Positions 1-6,853 of a DNA stretch of 14,366 nucleotides are shown here, piece after piece (the first letter of the stretch is position 1; the number at the start of each line of letters is the position of its first letter). The DNA lies in assembly GCA_938044045.1 (NCBI GenBank), contig CALIQN010000085.1, positions 1-14,366 of the forward strand, in the 5' to 3' direction. Source of the DNA: an uncultured Peptococcaceae bacterium. GTDB lineage: Bacteria; Bacillota; Peptococcia; Peptococcales; Peptococcaceae. Position numbers and translations under genes: made by a program. The notes under the pieces are model-generated. The model was not told where the DNA came from. It was given only the letters and a program-made list of their open reading frames with translations, and searched no databases.

Positions 1-193
1 GTTTCACTACGTTAGCAGCTTGTTCTCCACGATCACCTGTTACAATGTCGAATTCAACAGCTTGACCTTCATCAAGGTTTTTGAAACCGTCACCTTGAAT
101 TGCAGAGAAATGTACAAATACATCTTCGCCACCATCAACAGTGATGAAGCCATAACCTTTTTCTGCATTAAACCATTTTACTGTTCCAGTCAT
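1..193 (-). CDS. csp: Cold-shock protein (CspA family), 3' end cut by window edge
   Basis: Small single-stranded nucleic-acid-binding protein with a cold-shock (OB-fold) domain, acting in the cytoplasm as an RNA chaperone. The 64 codons visible begin MTGTVKWFNAEKGYGFI. RNP1 is at residues 12-17 (KGYGFI) and RNP2 at 25-29 (VFVHF), and the visible part ends at AANVVK. Family members are about 65-70 aa, so only the last one to few codons are missing beyond position 1. The ATG at 193 is preceded by AGGAGGT at 202-208 with good spacing. The gene is monocistronic-looking, with its own promoter (354-382) and a structured leader. Which csp paralogue this is cannot be told from one copy. Confidence 0.95.
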   Translation of the reverse strand, partial: MTGTVKWFNAEKGYGFITVDGGEDVFVHFSAIQGDGFKNLDEGQAVEFDIVTGDRGEQAANVVK

Positions 194-254
194 TTCACAT
201 GACCTCCTAAAAAAATTTTAGTATCGACTTTCCTTACTTTCACGCCCATAAAAA

Positions 255-312
255 ATTCACATATTGTAACGAATTACCTAAAACACCATGTAATCCCTTA
301 CAATATGTGAAT
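255..312 (-). promoter_or_regulatory. Long hairpin in the csp 5' leader
   Basis: A perfect 15-bp inverted repeat (ATTCACATATTGTAA at 255-269, its complement at 298-312) lies between the predicted csp promoter and the csp Shine-Dalgarno. Read as minus-strand RNA, the 28 nt between the arms can extend the stem past one G-G mismatch by seven more pairs (including one G-U), leaving a 12-nt loop. The distal arm runs directly into a short U tract. Long structured leaders are typical of cold-shock genes. The U tract also allows an attenuator, or a terminator for the upstream GNAT gene. The structure is seen in the sequence; the role is inferred. Confidence 0.6.
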
Positions 313-353
313 AGTTAAAGCTCGTTTCTGTACTGATATGATACCCTCTATAG

Positions 354-382
354 AGTATAACAAAATACTAGATAAAAGTAAA
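354..382 (-). promoter_or_regulatory. Sigma-A-type promoter for csp
   Basis: On the minus strand, TTTACT (377-382) and TATACT (354-359) are separated by exactly 17 nt. Transcription would start near 347, giving a leader of about 150 nt before the csp ATG at 193. The -35 box lies immediately past the stop codon of the GNAT gene, so csp need not depend on read-through from it. Confidence 0.6.
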
Positions 383-383
383 G

Positions 384-695
384 TTAAAAAATCTTACAAG
401 AAACACTTTCCTCTTGTGGTCGCTCTACTAAGACATCTAAAAGATTCGCTTGATTCTTCTTATACCAAACATCTGCATAAGAACAAGTCCCATAAGTTTT
501 GTAGCCCTTTTCTCTAAAATGATTCACAGCTTCTTTCATTAATTTAGATGCTACACCTTGACCACGCAAAGATTCATCTACAAAAGTGTGATCTACTACC
601 GCAACCTCACCTTTTAATTGCCAAGTCACTAAAGCAATCACTTTATCTTGTTCATCTTTTACATAAATTTTTAAATCTTCATGTTGAAATACCAT
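384..695 (-). CDS. YjdJ-type GNAT N-acetyltransferase
   Basis: A 103-aa single-domain protein of the small GCN5-related acetyltransferase group (YjdJ/Acetyltransf_CG type), expected to bind acetyl-CoA. After the start MVFQHEDLKI, the conserved block runs from about residue 34 (VVDHTFV) through the acetyl-CoA loop RGQGVA (44-49) and a helix, to the TCSYADVWY segment (70-78), where this family usually has a Cys-rich CPF/CSY patch. Full length for the family. A GTG one codon upstream is possible, but the ATG at 695 has AGG at a 7-nt distance and is preferred. It is divergent from alr and its substrate is unknown. No terminator separates it from csp other than the leader hairpin. Confidence 0.82.
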   Translation of the reverse strand: MVFQHEDLKIYVKDEQDKVIALVTWQLKGEVAVVDHTFVDESLRGQGVASKLMKEAVNHFREKGYKTYGTCSYADVWYKKNQANLLDVLVERPQEESVSCKIF

Positions 696-727
696 CACTT
701 TACCTACTTTCTATTAGTGTCTATGTC

Positions 728-756
728 TTTACCTAAATTTGACATAGTATTATAAT
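728..756 (+). promoter_or_regulatory. Promoter for the alr operon
   Basis: TTTACC (728-733) and a consensus TATAAT (751-756) are 17 nt apart, giving a start near 763 and a leader of about 40 nt. The -10 lies inside a perfect 12-bp palindrome (GTATTATAATAC, 747-758), so the same bases also read TATAAT on the other strand towards the GNAT gene. No good -35 is visible for that direction. Confidence 0.55.
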
Positions 757-802
757 ACCATTTAACACACCATATTTCACTAAAAATAAGGGAGGCTTTA
801 TC

Positions 803-1975
803 ATGGAAATATTGCGTCAATTCCGTTCTTGTTGGGCTGAAATCAATTTAGATGCCATCGAACATAATATAACAATCATTAAGTCAATTACCAAAGCACC
901 CGCCAAAATGATTGCCGTTATCAAAGCTGACGCCTATGGTCATGGCTCTGTTCGTATCGCTCAATCAGCCGTAAAAAAAGGTGCAGAAATACTTGCTGTA
1001 TCTGGATTAGATGAAGCCTTAGAACTACGTCAGGCAAATATCACTGCGCCTATATTCATTCTTGGCTATTCAGAACCTTCTTATGCGCCTTATATTGTCA
1101 CAAACAATATCTCGCAAACTGTTTATAATTTTGAAATGGCAAAAGCACTTTCTGACGCAGCAATTGCACATAATGTATTCGCAAAAATTCATATTAAAAT
1201 TGATACTGGTATGGGACGCATTGGCTTTTTACCTAACCAAGAAAGTTATCAAGAAATTGAACGCATCCTAAATTTGCCAAACATCATTTTTGAAGGATTA
1301 TTTACTCACTTTTCTTCAGCAGATGAACGCTCCAAAGACTACACACACCTGCAATATAGTCGTTTTAAAATAGCTGTAGATAAGATTACTGCCATGGGAT
1401 TTAAGCCTACCTATATCCACTGTGCTAATAGTGCCACCATTATTGAATACCCTGAATATCATTTTGATTGTGTCCGTGCCGGTATTATTCTTTATGGTGT
1501 TTATCCCTCTCAAGAAGTCAATCAAAACCTCAACCTTAAGCCTGCCATGAGTGTCAAAACAAAAATTAGTAATATTAAAATCTTACCCAAAGATGAGGCA
1601 ATTAGTTATAATAGAAAATATTTAACAAGTAAGGCAACAAAAATTGCTACTATTTCGATTGGTTATGCTGATGGTTACCCAAGAAAACTAGCCAATACTG
1701 CCGAAGTTTTAGTACAAGGTAAGCGAGCACCAGTTATTGGTAACATCTGTATGGATCAGTGTATGATTGATGTCAGTCACATCGATAACTTAGCAATTGG
1801 TGATGAAGTCGTCATTTTTGGTACACAAGGAGAAGAAACTATCCTTGTGGAAGAAATTGCCCACCATCTAGATACTATTTCTTATGAGGTGCTTTGTGAT
1901 ATCGGTCGTCGCTTACCTCGATTATATGTGAGTAATGGAGAAGTTGAATCTGTCGTCAACTACCTACTAAAATGA
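803..1975 (+). CDS. alr: Alanine racemase
   Basis: PLP-dependent enzyme interconverting L- and D-alanine, which supplies D-Ala for peptidoglycan; cytosolic. At 390 aa it is the usual length. The PLP lysine is K41 in the signature AVIKADAYGHG. R139 sits in DTGMGRIGF. The catalytic tyrosine of the partner subunit is Y269 in ISYNRKY, and ICMDQCMIDV (315-324) and the C-terminal beta domain are intact. The ATG at 803 follows GGGAGG (790-795) with 7-nt spacing. Its stop overlaps the start of the next gene (ATGA), so the two are translationally coupled. The fold also covers related racemases, but every residue expected of Alr is present. Confidence 0.96.
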   Translation: MEILRQFRSCWAEINLDAIEHNITIIKSITKAPAKMIAVIKADAYGHGSVRIAQSAVKKGAEILAVSGLDEALELRQANITAPIFILGYSEPSYAPYIVTNNISQTVYNFEMAKALSDAAIAHNVFAKIHIKIDTGMGRIGFLPNQESYQEIERILNLPNIIFEGLFTHFSSADERSKDYTHLQYSRFKIAVDKITAMGFKPTYIHCANSATIIEYPEYHFDCVRAGIILYGVYPSQEVNQNLNLKPAMSVKTKISNIKILPKDEAISYNRKYLTSKATKIATISIGYADGYPRKLANTAEVLVQGKRAPVIGNICMDQCMIDVSHIDNLAIGDEVVIFGTQGEETILVEEIAHHLDTISYEVLCDIGRRLPRLYVSNGEVESVVNYLLK

Positions 1976-2553
1976 TCAAAAAACAATTACGAAACCATTT
2001 TCTCTCTTTGCGTAATCAACTCTCTCCCAAGCAGAGAGAAGAAGAAAGTTTAGCAGTGACAAACCAGCTAATTTCTAGTACCTTTTGGCGAGAAGCACAA
2101 ACGATTTCGCTCTACCTTGCTTTTGGCTCAGAACTTTCTACCAGTCACCTTGTTAAACAAGCATGGCAAGAAAATAAGACTATTGTCATTCCTAAAATTC
2201 TAAGCAAAACAACAATGGAAATGGTTGTCTTTAAAGAAAATATGACCTTGACTAAAAATCATTATGGTATTGATGAACTAGTATATGATAACCAAAATGT
2301 TATCATACCATCCCTAATTGATTTAATGCTTTTACCTGCTCTAGCTTGTGATTATCAAGGTACACGTCTTGGATATGGTTGTGGTGGATACTATGACAGA
2401 TACTTGGAAAAATGTTCTAAGCTAGTAAAAATTGGTCTAATCTATCATGATTGTTATCTAGATGATAAGCTCCTGCCTAAGAATGATACAGATATTTCTT
2501 TGGATTATCTTGTCACTTGTAAAGGATTGAAAAAAATAAAAAATAAGCATTGA
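1972..2553 (+). CDS. 5-formyltetrahydrofolate cyclo-ligase (MTHFS family)
   Basis: ATP-dependent conversion of 5-formyl-THF to 5,10-methenyl-THF, a folate salvage step in the cytosol. At 193 aa it is typical. The N-terminus KKQLRNHFLSLRNQL is the substrate/ATP-binding start of the family. LYLAFGSEL is near residues 47-55. The diagnostic glycine-rich block LGYGCGGYYDRYL lies at 133-145, preceded by LPALACDYQGTR. The ATG at 1972 lies within the ATGA overlap with alr. Its TGA stop (2551-2553) sits inside the left arm of the terminator hairpin, so no untranslated tail precedes it. A pairing with alr has no obvious metabolic logic and is probably just a shared housekeeping operon. Confidence 0.93.
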   Translation: MIKKQLRNHFLSLRNQLSPKQREEESLAVTNQLISSTFWREAQTISLYLAFGSELSTSHLVKQAWQENKTIVIPKILSKTTMEMVVFKENMTLTKNHYGIDELVYDNQNVIIPSLIDLMLLPALACDYQGTRLGYGCGGYYDRYLEKCSKLVKIGLIYHDCYLDDKLLPKNDTDISLDYLVTCKGLKKIKNKH

Positions 2554-2577
2554 GGCATACCTCAATGCTTATTTTTT
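2538..2577. terminator. Bidirectional intrinsic terminator between converging operons
   Basis: Two perfectly complementary 18-nt arms (2538-2555 and 2560-2577) flank a 4-nt loop (CATA). The core is AAGCATTGAGG, with A/T runs on both outer sides, so a U-tract follows the hairpin on either strand. The TGA of the plus-strand cyclo-ligase gene (2551-2553) lies within one arm, and the TAA of the minus-strand acidic protein (2577-2579) begins at the last base of the other. Confidence 0.93.
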
Positions 2578-2867
2578 TATTTGTCATCGTCGTCATCATC
2601 TAATGATTCTAAGTCAAATTCTTCATCTTCCACGTCATCCCAATCAAGATCGCCAAAGAATTCTTCTTCTAAATCTGATAAGTCCTCATCTATAGAAGTA
2701 ACATACTCTTCTAATTCTGCAAAGTTATCTTCTAGCTCTTCAACTGAACCTGAAAGCTCTTCTAATGTTGCAATCAAAGCTTCGTAAAATTTTGCATTAG
2801 TTCCATCTGTCAAGCTAGAACCTTCTGCAATACCTTTTAAATAAGCTACTTTGTTTGTCAAACTCAT
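2577..2867 (-). CDS. Small acidic CD1247-type protein downstream of efp
   Basis: A 96-aa protein of unknown function. The N-terminus MSLTNKVAYLKGIAEG matches the domain often called CD1247 N-terminal, found near efp in Clostridia and Negativicutes (recognised from memory, not searched). It continues as predicted helix with a heptad-like acidic stretch (about 35-70) and ends in an almost purely Asp/Glu tail closing with six D and a K. The start is set at 2867, not at an upstream ATG inside efp, because AGGAGG at 2876-2881 is 8 nt away and the family starts there. Other members often carry a C-terminal zinc-ribbon-like part, and no cysteine is present here. It ends in the shared terminator. Confidence 0.8.
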   Translation of the reverse strand: MSLTNKVAYLKGIAEGSSLTDGTNAKFYEALIATLEELSGSVEELEDNFAELEEYVTSIDEDLSDLEEEFFGDLDWDDVEDEEFDLESLDDDDDDK

Positions 2868-2875
2868 CAATTTTT

Positions 2876-2881
2876 CCTCCT
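2876..2881 (-). promoter_or_regulatory. RBS deciding the start of the acidic protein
   Basis: Consensus AGGAGG on the minus strand lies 8 nt before the ATG at 2867, in the 19-nt gap after the efp stop. It rules out the longer reading that would begin inside efp at 2924. Confidence 0.8.
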
Positions 2882-2886
2882 TTTCA

Positions 2887-3444
2887 CTAAGCACGTTCAA
2901 TATAAGATCCATTTCTGGTATCAACTTTTAAAACATCACCTGTATTAATAAAGAATGGTACTTGTACAACAACCCCTGTTTCAAGTGTTGCTGGCTTGGT
3001 GCCACCTGATGCTGTATCACCCTTAATGCCAGGTTCTGTTTCAACAACTGCCAATTCAACGGTATTTGGTAATTCTACCCCTAATACATTCCCTTGATAA
3101 AGCATAATTTGGCAATCCATATTTTCTTTGAGGAATTTATCGCCTCCATCAAGTTGTTCAACACTAAGGCTGATTTGATCATAGGTTTCATTATCCATAA
3201 ATACATAGCCTTCGCCATCAAAATAAAGATATTGCATGGTGCGTCTGTCAAGTGTTGCTTTTGGTACTTTTTCTCCACCACGGAAAGTCATTTCAGTTGT
3301 AGATCCAGTCTTCAAATTTTTAACTTTAGTACGAACAAAAGCTGCACCTTTACCAGGCTTAACATGTTGAAATTCAATGACTTGATGAGGATCGCCATTA
3401 AGTTCAATGGTCACACCTGGTCTAAAATCGTTCGATGAAATCAT
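2887..3444 (-). CDS. efp: Translation elongation factor P
   Basis: EF-P binds between the ribosomal P and E sites and relieves stalling at polyproline motifs. It is 185 aa and full length: KOW-like domain I (about 1-60), then OB domains II and III, ending in GDVLKVDTRNGSYIERA with the family C-terminal signature. The loop tip is KPGKGAAF, with K32 at the position that is modified in many bacteria. No modification gene is in the window. The ATG at 3444 follows AGGAGG (3453-3458 region). It lies downstream of an M24 peptidase gene, a common arrangement in Firmicutes, but has its own promoter at 3479-3507. It is followed after 19 nt by the acidic protein, likely co-transcribed. Confidence 0.97.
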   Translation of the reverse strand: MISSNDFRPGVTIELNGDPHQVIEFQHVKPGKGAAFVRTKVKNLKTGSTTEMTFRGGEKVPKATLDRRTMQYLYFDGEGYVFMDNETYDQISLSVEQLDGGDKFLKENMDCQIMLYQGNVLGVELPNTVELAVVETEPGIKGDTASGGTKPATLETGVVVQVPFFINTGDVLKVDTRNGSYIERA

Positions 3445-3465
3445 CTATAAACTCCTCCTAAAACA

Positions 3466-3485
3466 TTATACTATCATCAGTATAA
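3466..3485. repeat. Dyad overlapping the efp -10 region
   Basis: TTATACT and AGTATAA form 7-bp inverted arms around a 6-nt centre, covering the efp -10 box and probable start site. It could be an operator or simply a by-product of two AT-rich -10-like boxes facing each other. Confidence 0.35.
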
Positions 3486-3507
3486 CCTACCTATCACTTT
3501 ATATCAA
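3479..3507 (-). promoter_or_regulatory. Sigma-A promoter for efp
   Basis: On the minus strand, TTGATA (3502-3507) and TATACT (3479-3484) are exactly 17 nt apart in the 88-bp gap between the M24 peptidase stop and efp. Transcription would begin near 3472, about 28 nt before the efp ATG. efp and the acidic gene can therefore be expressed independently of the upstream pilus/tld block. Confidence 0.7.
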
Positions 3508-3532
3508 GATAAAAGAAAAGTCCTCAAAGCTC

Positions 3533-4609
3533 CTAGAAGATGAGTAATTCTTTAGGGCTCTTTGTTAAATTTTTATAACCATTTTCTTCTATAACAATCA
3601 AATCTTCAATTCTAATGCCAAATTCATTAGGAAGATAAATGCCAGGCTCTACAGTGATACACATACCAACTTCTAAAAGCCTATTTTCAAGAGGGTTAAA
3701 GTTTGGACTTTCATGAATTTCAAGTCCTACACTATGTCCCAAACCATGGCCAAAATAAGCTCCATAACCAGCTTCATCAATTACTTTTTCTGCTATAAAA
3801 TGAATCTCTTTACCCTTAAGCCCTGCTTTTATCCCCTCTAAAGCACGCAATTGTGCTTCCAGTACGACTTGATAAACCTCTCTTGCTTTTTGACTAACCT
3901 TACCTACCCCGACCGTTCTAGTCATATCTGAAGCATAGCCTTGATAAAAACAGCCAAAATCCATGACAACTAAATCCCCATCTTCTATCACTTTCTCACT
4001 TGCAATACCATGAGGTAAGGCACCTCTATAACCAGATGCTACTATCGTCTCAAAGCTATTTCCAGAAGCACCTAATTTACGCATTTGATAATCAAGTTCA
4101 AGGGCTAAATCCTTTTCTTTAACGCCAACTTTAATAAAAGACAAGATATTTTTGAAAGCCATATCCCCAATGGCTTCTGCTTGTTCTATTAAAATCAATT
4201 CGTCCTTATCTTTCACCATACGCAAATCTTCTACAAAGTTTTGATAGGCAATGAGGCGTTCTGGCTTTAAAAAATGTGTGAGTTTGGTATACGCCTCATA
4301 ACTCAAATTTGAAAATTCAAACCCAAGGTTTTGATAGCCCTCTTTTTTCATGATTTCAAAAATAAAATATGAAAAATGATATTTTTTGAGTTGAACGATC
4401 TCTACCCCACTCGTCTCTTTACTTGCTTGTTCCATATATCTGAAATCTGTCAACAAAAAGACTTTATTTTGTGCAAATAAGAGAAAAGAAAAGCTACCTG
4501 TAAATCCTGTAAGATAGCGAATATTTTCACGTTTGGTGACTAAAAAACAATCACAGTTTTCATTGGTTAAAGTTTCTTTAAAGCGCTTACGCCTATTTTC
4601 TTCATTCAT
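3533..4609 (-). CDS. M24 family Xaa-Pro aminopeptidase (YqhT/PepP-like)
   Basis: Cytosolic dinuclear metallo-aminopeptidase, expected to remove an N-terminal residue preceding proline. It is 358 aa, typical for the short bacterial form. The creatinase-like N-terminal domain is about 1-130 (NIRYLTGFTGS at 29-39). The pita-bread catalytic domain follows with all five metal ligands visible: D217 (VVMDFG), D228 (ASDMTRT), H292 (GHGLGHSVG), E321 (VEPGIY) and E335 (RIEDL), plus H200. The ATG at 4609 is 10 nt after the tldE stop, and the sequence TAGGAG merges that stop with the ribosome site. It is the last gene of the tightly packed block before the efp promoter. Exact substrate preference (PepP versus PepQ type) cannot be read off. 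Confidence 0.92.
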   Translation of the reverse strand: MNEENRRKRFKETLTNENCDCFLVTKRENIRYLTGFTGSFSFLLFAQNKVFLLTDFRYMEQASKETSGVEIVQLKKYHFSYFIFEIMKKEGYQNLGFEFSNLSYEAYTKLTHFLKPERLIAYQNFVEDLRMVKDKDELILIEQAEAIGDMAFKNILSFIKVGVKEKDLALELDYQMRKLGASGNSFETIVASGYRGALPHGIASEKVIEDGDLVVMDFGCFYQGYASDMTRTVGVGKVSQKAREVYQVVLEAQLRALEGIKAGLKGKEIHFIAEKVIDEAGYGAYFGHGLGHSVGLEIHESPNFNPLENRLLEVGMCITVEPGIYLPNEFGIRIEDLIVIEENGYKNLTKSPKELLIF

Positions 4610-4619
4610 ATTTTAGCTC

Positions 4620-5975
4620 CTAACCAGCAACTGATAACTTATCTATCAAGACACTTGGAGCACCTGTTGTTTCCCTTAAATCCAAATCATCACCTAAGCC
4701 AACAATATTTTGAAGCACTTGTTTTAGGTTGCCTGATAAGGTCGCTCCTCTAAATGGATAACTCAACTTGCCATCTTCAACCACAATGCCACTAATACCA
4801 AAAGAAAATTCTCCTGTAATCGTATTTGCCGTATGAGCACCTAAGATATCCGTAACATAGACGCCTTTATTCATCAGCGTTAGTAAATCTTGAAAACTAT
4901 GTTCCCCATTTTCAAGATAATAATTACTATAGCTTATACTAGGTGTACTCATATAAGTGCCACGTGTTCCATTTCCTGTAGACTGCAGATTCATTAAATG
5001 TCCATAATATCGATCATAAAGATGCTGTTTAACGATACCGTTTTCTATAAGGTAGGTCTTTTGAGCATGGGTACCTTCATCATCAATGCCATAATGCCCC
5101 AACCCCTCTTTTAGAAGTGGATTATCTACTAAGGAGAAAAAATGAGGGGCGACTTCTTCTCCTATTGTTGGAAAAAGTGATTTTTTCTTGTATACAGTAC
5201 TTCCTTTAAAGCTTGAAGCCAATAATGACAAAATAATTTTTGCCATATCTCTTGATAAAAGCACCATACCTTTATAGCTGGAGATTTTCTTTGCCCCTAG
5301 TAATTTAGTCGCATCAAAAATAGCCTCTTTGGCAATATAGTCTAAATCAAAATTATGATAGTTTTTAACACTTAAACCAGCGCCCCCACTCTCTTCTTGC
5401 TCGCCTTCTTTTGAAAGCGCCATTGCACTCAGGCTAGCAACAGAATGATACTTGCTCGCTTGATAATCATGGGAATTATATAAAAAACTTTCTGATACTG
5501 CCTCAAAATATGAAGTATTTTCAACACAAATAATGGCACTATGACCACTTCTAACCTTTTCCTCTAAAGAAAGTGCTAAATTAAATTTCTCTTCAAAACC
5601 AATTTGATTAAAGTCAGTTTCAATATGATTTTCTGTATAATTTGATTTGTCTTTATGAAAGCTTATATCATATTCCTTTTCTTGGTAGTGATGATTATTC
5701 AAAGTATTTTGAATCAGCTCATCTATTCCTTTTTCAGTAAAATTAGTGCCATGAGAATAGCCTAATTTTTTATCTTTTATAATTCTAAGACCCAAGCCTC
5801 GTGTTTGTGAAAAAGAGCGATCTTCTAAATCACGCTTTTTTAAACTAAATTTACTACTTTGAATATTGGTATAATAACACTCTACTTCATCAGCATGATA
5901 GACACTCAAGGCTCTATCTATCGTTTTATGCATCAGTTCTTTTAACATATCATTCACTGTCAACCCTCTTTTCAT
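4620..5975 (-). CDS. tldE: TldE/PmbA-like subunit of the TldD/TldE protease
   Basis: A 451-aa member of the TldD/PmbA family, the partner that lacks the zinc site. In enterobacteria TldD and TldE form a heterodimer that cleaves unfolded peptides such as the microcin B17 precursor and CcdA. The family C-terminal block is clear at about 376-396 (GAHTANTITGEFSFG), followed by RGATLSGNL (409-416). No HEXXXH occurs where TldD has it (around SRDMAKIILSLL), and the C-terminal cysteine is absent (RETTGAPSV), as expected for TldE. The ATG at 5975 overlaps the previous stop (ATGA). An internal ATG at 5948 (MLKELMHK) resembles the usual family start but has no better ribosome site. Confidence 0.9.
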   Translation of the reverse strand: MKRGLTVNDMLKELMHKTIDRALSVYHADEVECYYTNIQSSKFSLKKRDLEDRSFSQTRGLGLRIIKDKKLGYSHGTNFTEKGIDELIQNTLNNHHYQEKEYDISFHKDKSNYTENHIETDFNQIGFEEKFNLALSLEEKVRSGHSAIICVENTSYFEAVSESFLYNSHDYQASKYHSVASLSAMALSKEGEQEESGGAGLSVKNYHNFDLDYIAKEAIFDATKLLGAKKISSYKGMVLLSRDMAKIILSLLASSFKGSTVYKKKSLFPTIGEEVAPHFFSLVDNPLLKEGLGHYGIDDEGTHAQKTYLIENGIVKQHLYDRYYGHLMNLQSTGNGTRGTYMSTPSISYSNYYLENGEHSFQDLLTLMNKGVYVTDILGAHTANTITGEFSFGISGIVVEDGKLSYPFRGATLSGNLKQVLQNIVGLGDDLDLRETTGAPSVLIDKLSVAG

Positions 5976-6853
5976 CTATTTGGTGCAAAACCTAAAAAAT
6001 ACGGTTTTGATTTTTTATACGCATAATCATACGCTTTCAGCTCACCATCTATATAAGCAGAATAATCCTCTTTCTCTACAATCTTATCACCTAGTCTGAC
6101 TTGTCCAGAAAGATAGATACCGTCTGTGGCTATTAACTTAGTCCCCTCACTAAAAACCAAGTCTCCATGTATCATTACCTTGCCATAGCACTCCATATCC
6201 TCTATCAGATGTAAAGAACCTAGCGTTTCAAAATCACCTTTTATCGTCAAAGAACGTTTTATCATCATCTGTATAGGACTAGTCCTACTCTCACTTGGCA
6301 CAATCACCAAGTCGCCTTCTCTTAATAGCATATTTTGCCTAAACTCCAGTTGATTCACACTCTTATCCACTATCAATAATAAAGGTTTTTTTTGTTTCAA
6401 TAAAGTCGTATTTAAAGTTTGTTTGTTTCTATCAATAACTTCCACGCCCATTTTTTCTCGAAAAGCTTTCGAATTAAGAAAAAAATCTTTAGCGTAAATA
6501 TAATAGGCTATTAATAAGTGGCTAGCATCGCCTTTTTGTCCAAGACATTCCAAACGTACCCAGTCACTTTTAAGTCGCTCAACAGTTGCACTGATTTCAC
6601 TTCCATCTTCTAATTGCTTAGAAAAAAGCAAGGTGCGTTTTTTAATTTCTACATCATCAAAAAAAGACTGGGCACTATCAAAAGCAAGCTCACTTAATAG
6701 TCTAGTTTGTTTTGCTTGTACTTGTAGCCTGGCAACTTCATTTAACCTAAGTTCAAAATGCATAAAGCCAAAAATGGCAAAAGAAATTACCCCTAGTATG
6801 ATCACTAAATACAAATAACTACTGGCTCTTTGCCTATGAAATAATTTCATCAT
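5972..6853 (-). CDS. GspK/PilX-like membrane-anchored protein with beta-rich tail
   Basis: Not assigned to a known family with certainty. The 293-aa product starts MMKLFHRQRASSYLYLVII: a short basic segment, one hydrophobic helix (about 11-33), then an alpha-helical stretch (LNEVARLQVQAKQTRLLSELAFDSAQ). This is the layout of GspK/PilX tip pseudopilins, which also lack Glu+5; RA|SSY would be the candidate peptidase site. From about residue 175 the chain becomes beta-rich, with repeated short hydrophobic-Gly-Asp units (LTIKGDF, MIHGDLVF, IYLSGQVRLGD) reminiscent of bactofilin-like or beta-solenoid folds. It overlaps tldD by 20 nt and tldE by 4 nt. A GTG at 6868 is possible, but ATG 6853 has AGGTGG upstream. 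Confidence 0.68.
   Translation of the reverse strand: MMKLFHRQRASSYLYLVIILGVISFAIFGFMHFELRLNEVARLQVQAKQTRLLSELAFDSAQSFFDDVEIKKRTLLFSKQLEDGSEISATVERLKSDWVRLECLGQKGDASHLLIAYYIYAKDFFLNSKAFREKMGVEVIDRNKQTLNTTLLKQKKPLLLIVDKSVNQLEFRQNMLLREGDLVIVPSESRTSPIQMMIKRSLTIKGDFETLGSLHLIEDMECYGKVMIHGDLVFSEGTKLIATDGIYLSGQVRLGDKIVEKEDYSAYIDGELKAYDYAYKKSKPYFLGFAPNR

Noticed and set aside
195..200. Start-stop pair ATGTGA between the csp ribosome site and ATG
   Set aside because: The spacing to AGGAGG is only 2 nt, and nothing else suggests a regulatory minimal ORF; likely chance.
20..202. Plus-strand reading frame of 60 codons
   Set aside because: It is antisense to the cold-shock gene, whose RNP motifs and ribosome site are unmistakable.
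739..744. Perfect TTGACA upstream of alr
   Set aside because: It is only 6 nt from TATAAT, and the correctly spaced -10 position (762-767) is poor, so TTTACC at 728-733 is preferred as the -35.
2581..2787. Serine-rich plus-strand frame
   Set aside because: The serines are the reverse-strand image of Asp/Glu codons in the acidic protein.
2868..2924. Longer version of the acidic protein starting inside efp
   Set aside because: The family start and a consensus ribosome site both fit the ATG at 2867.
3094..3438. Plus-strand frame of 114 codons opposite efp
   Set aside because: Antisense shadow of a full-length EF-P gene; no ribosome site or recognisable domain.
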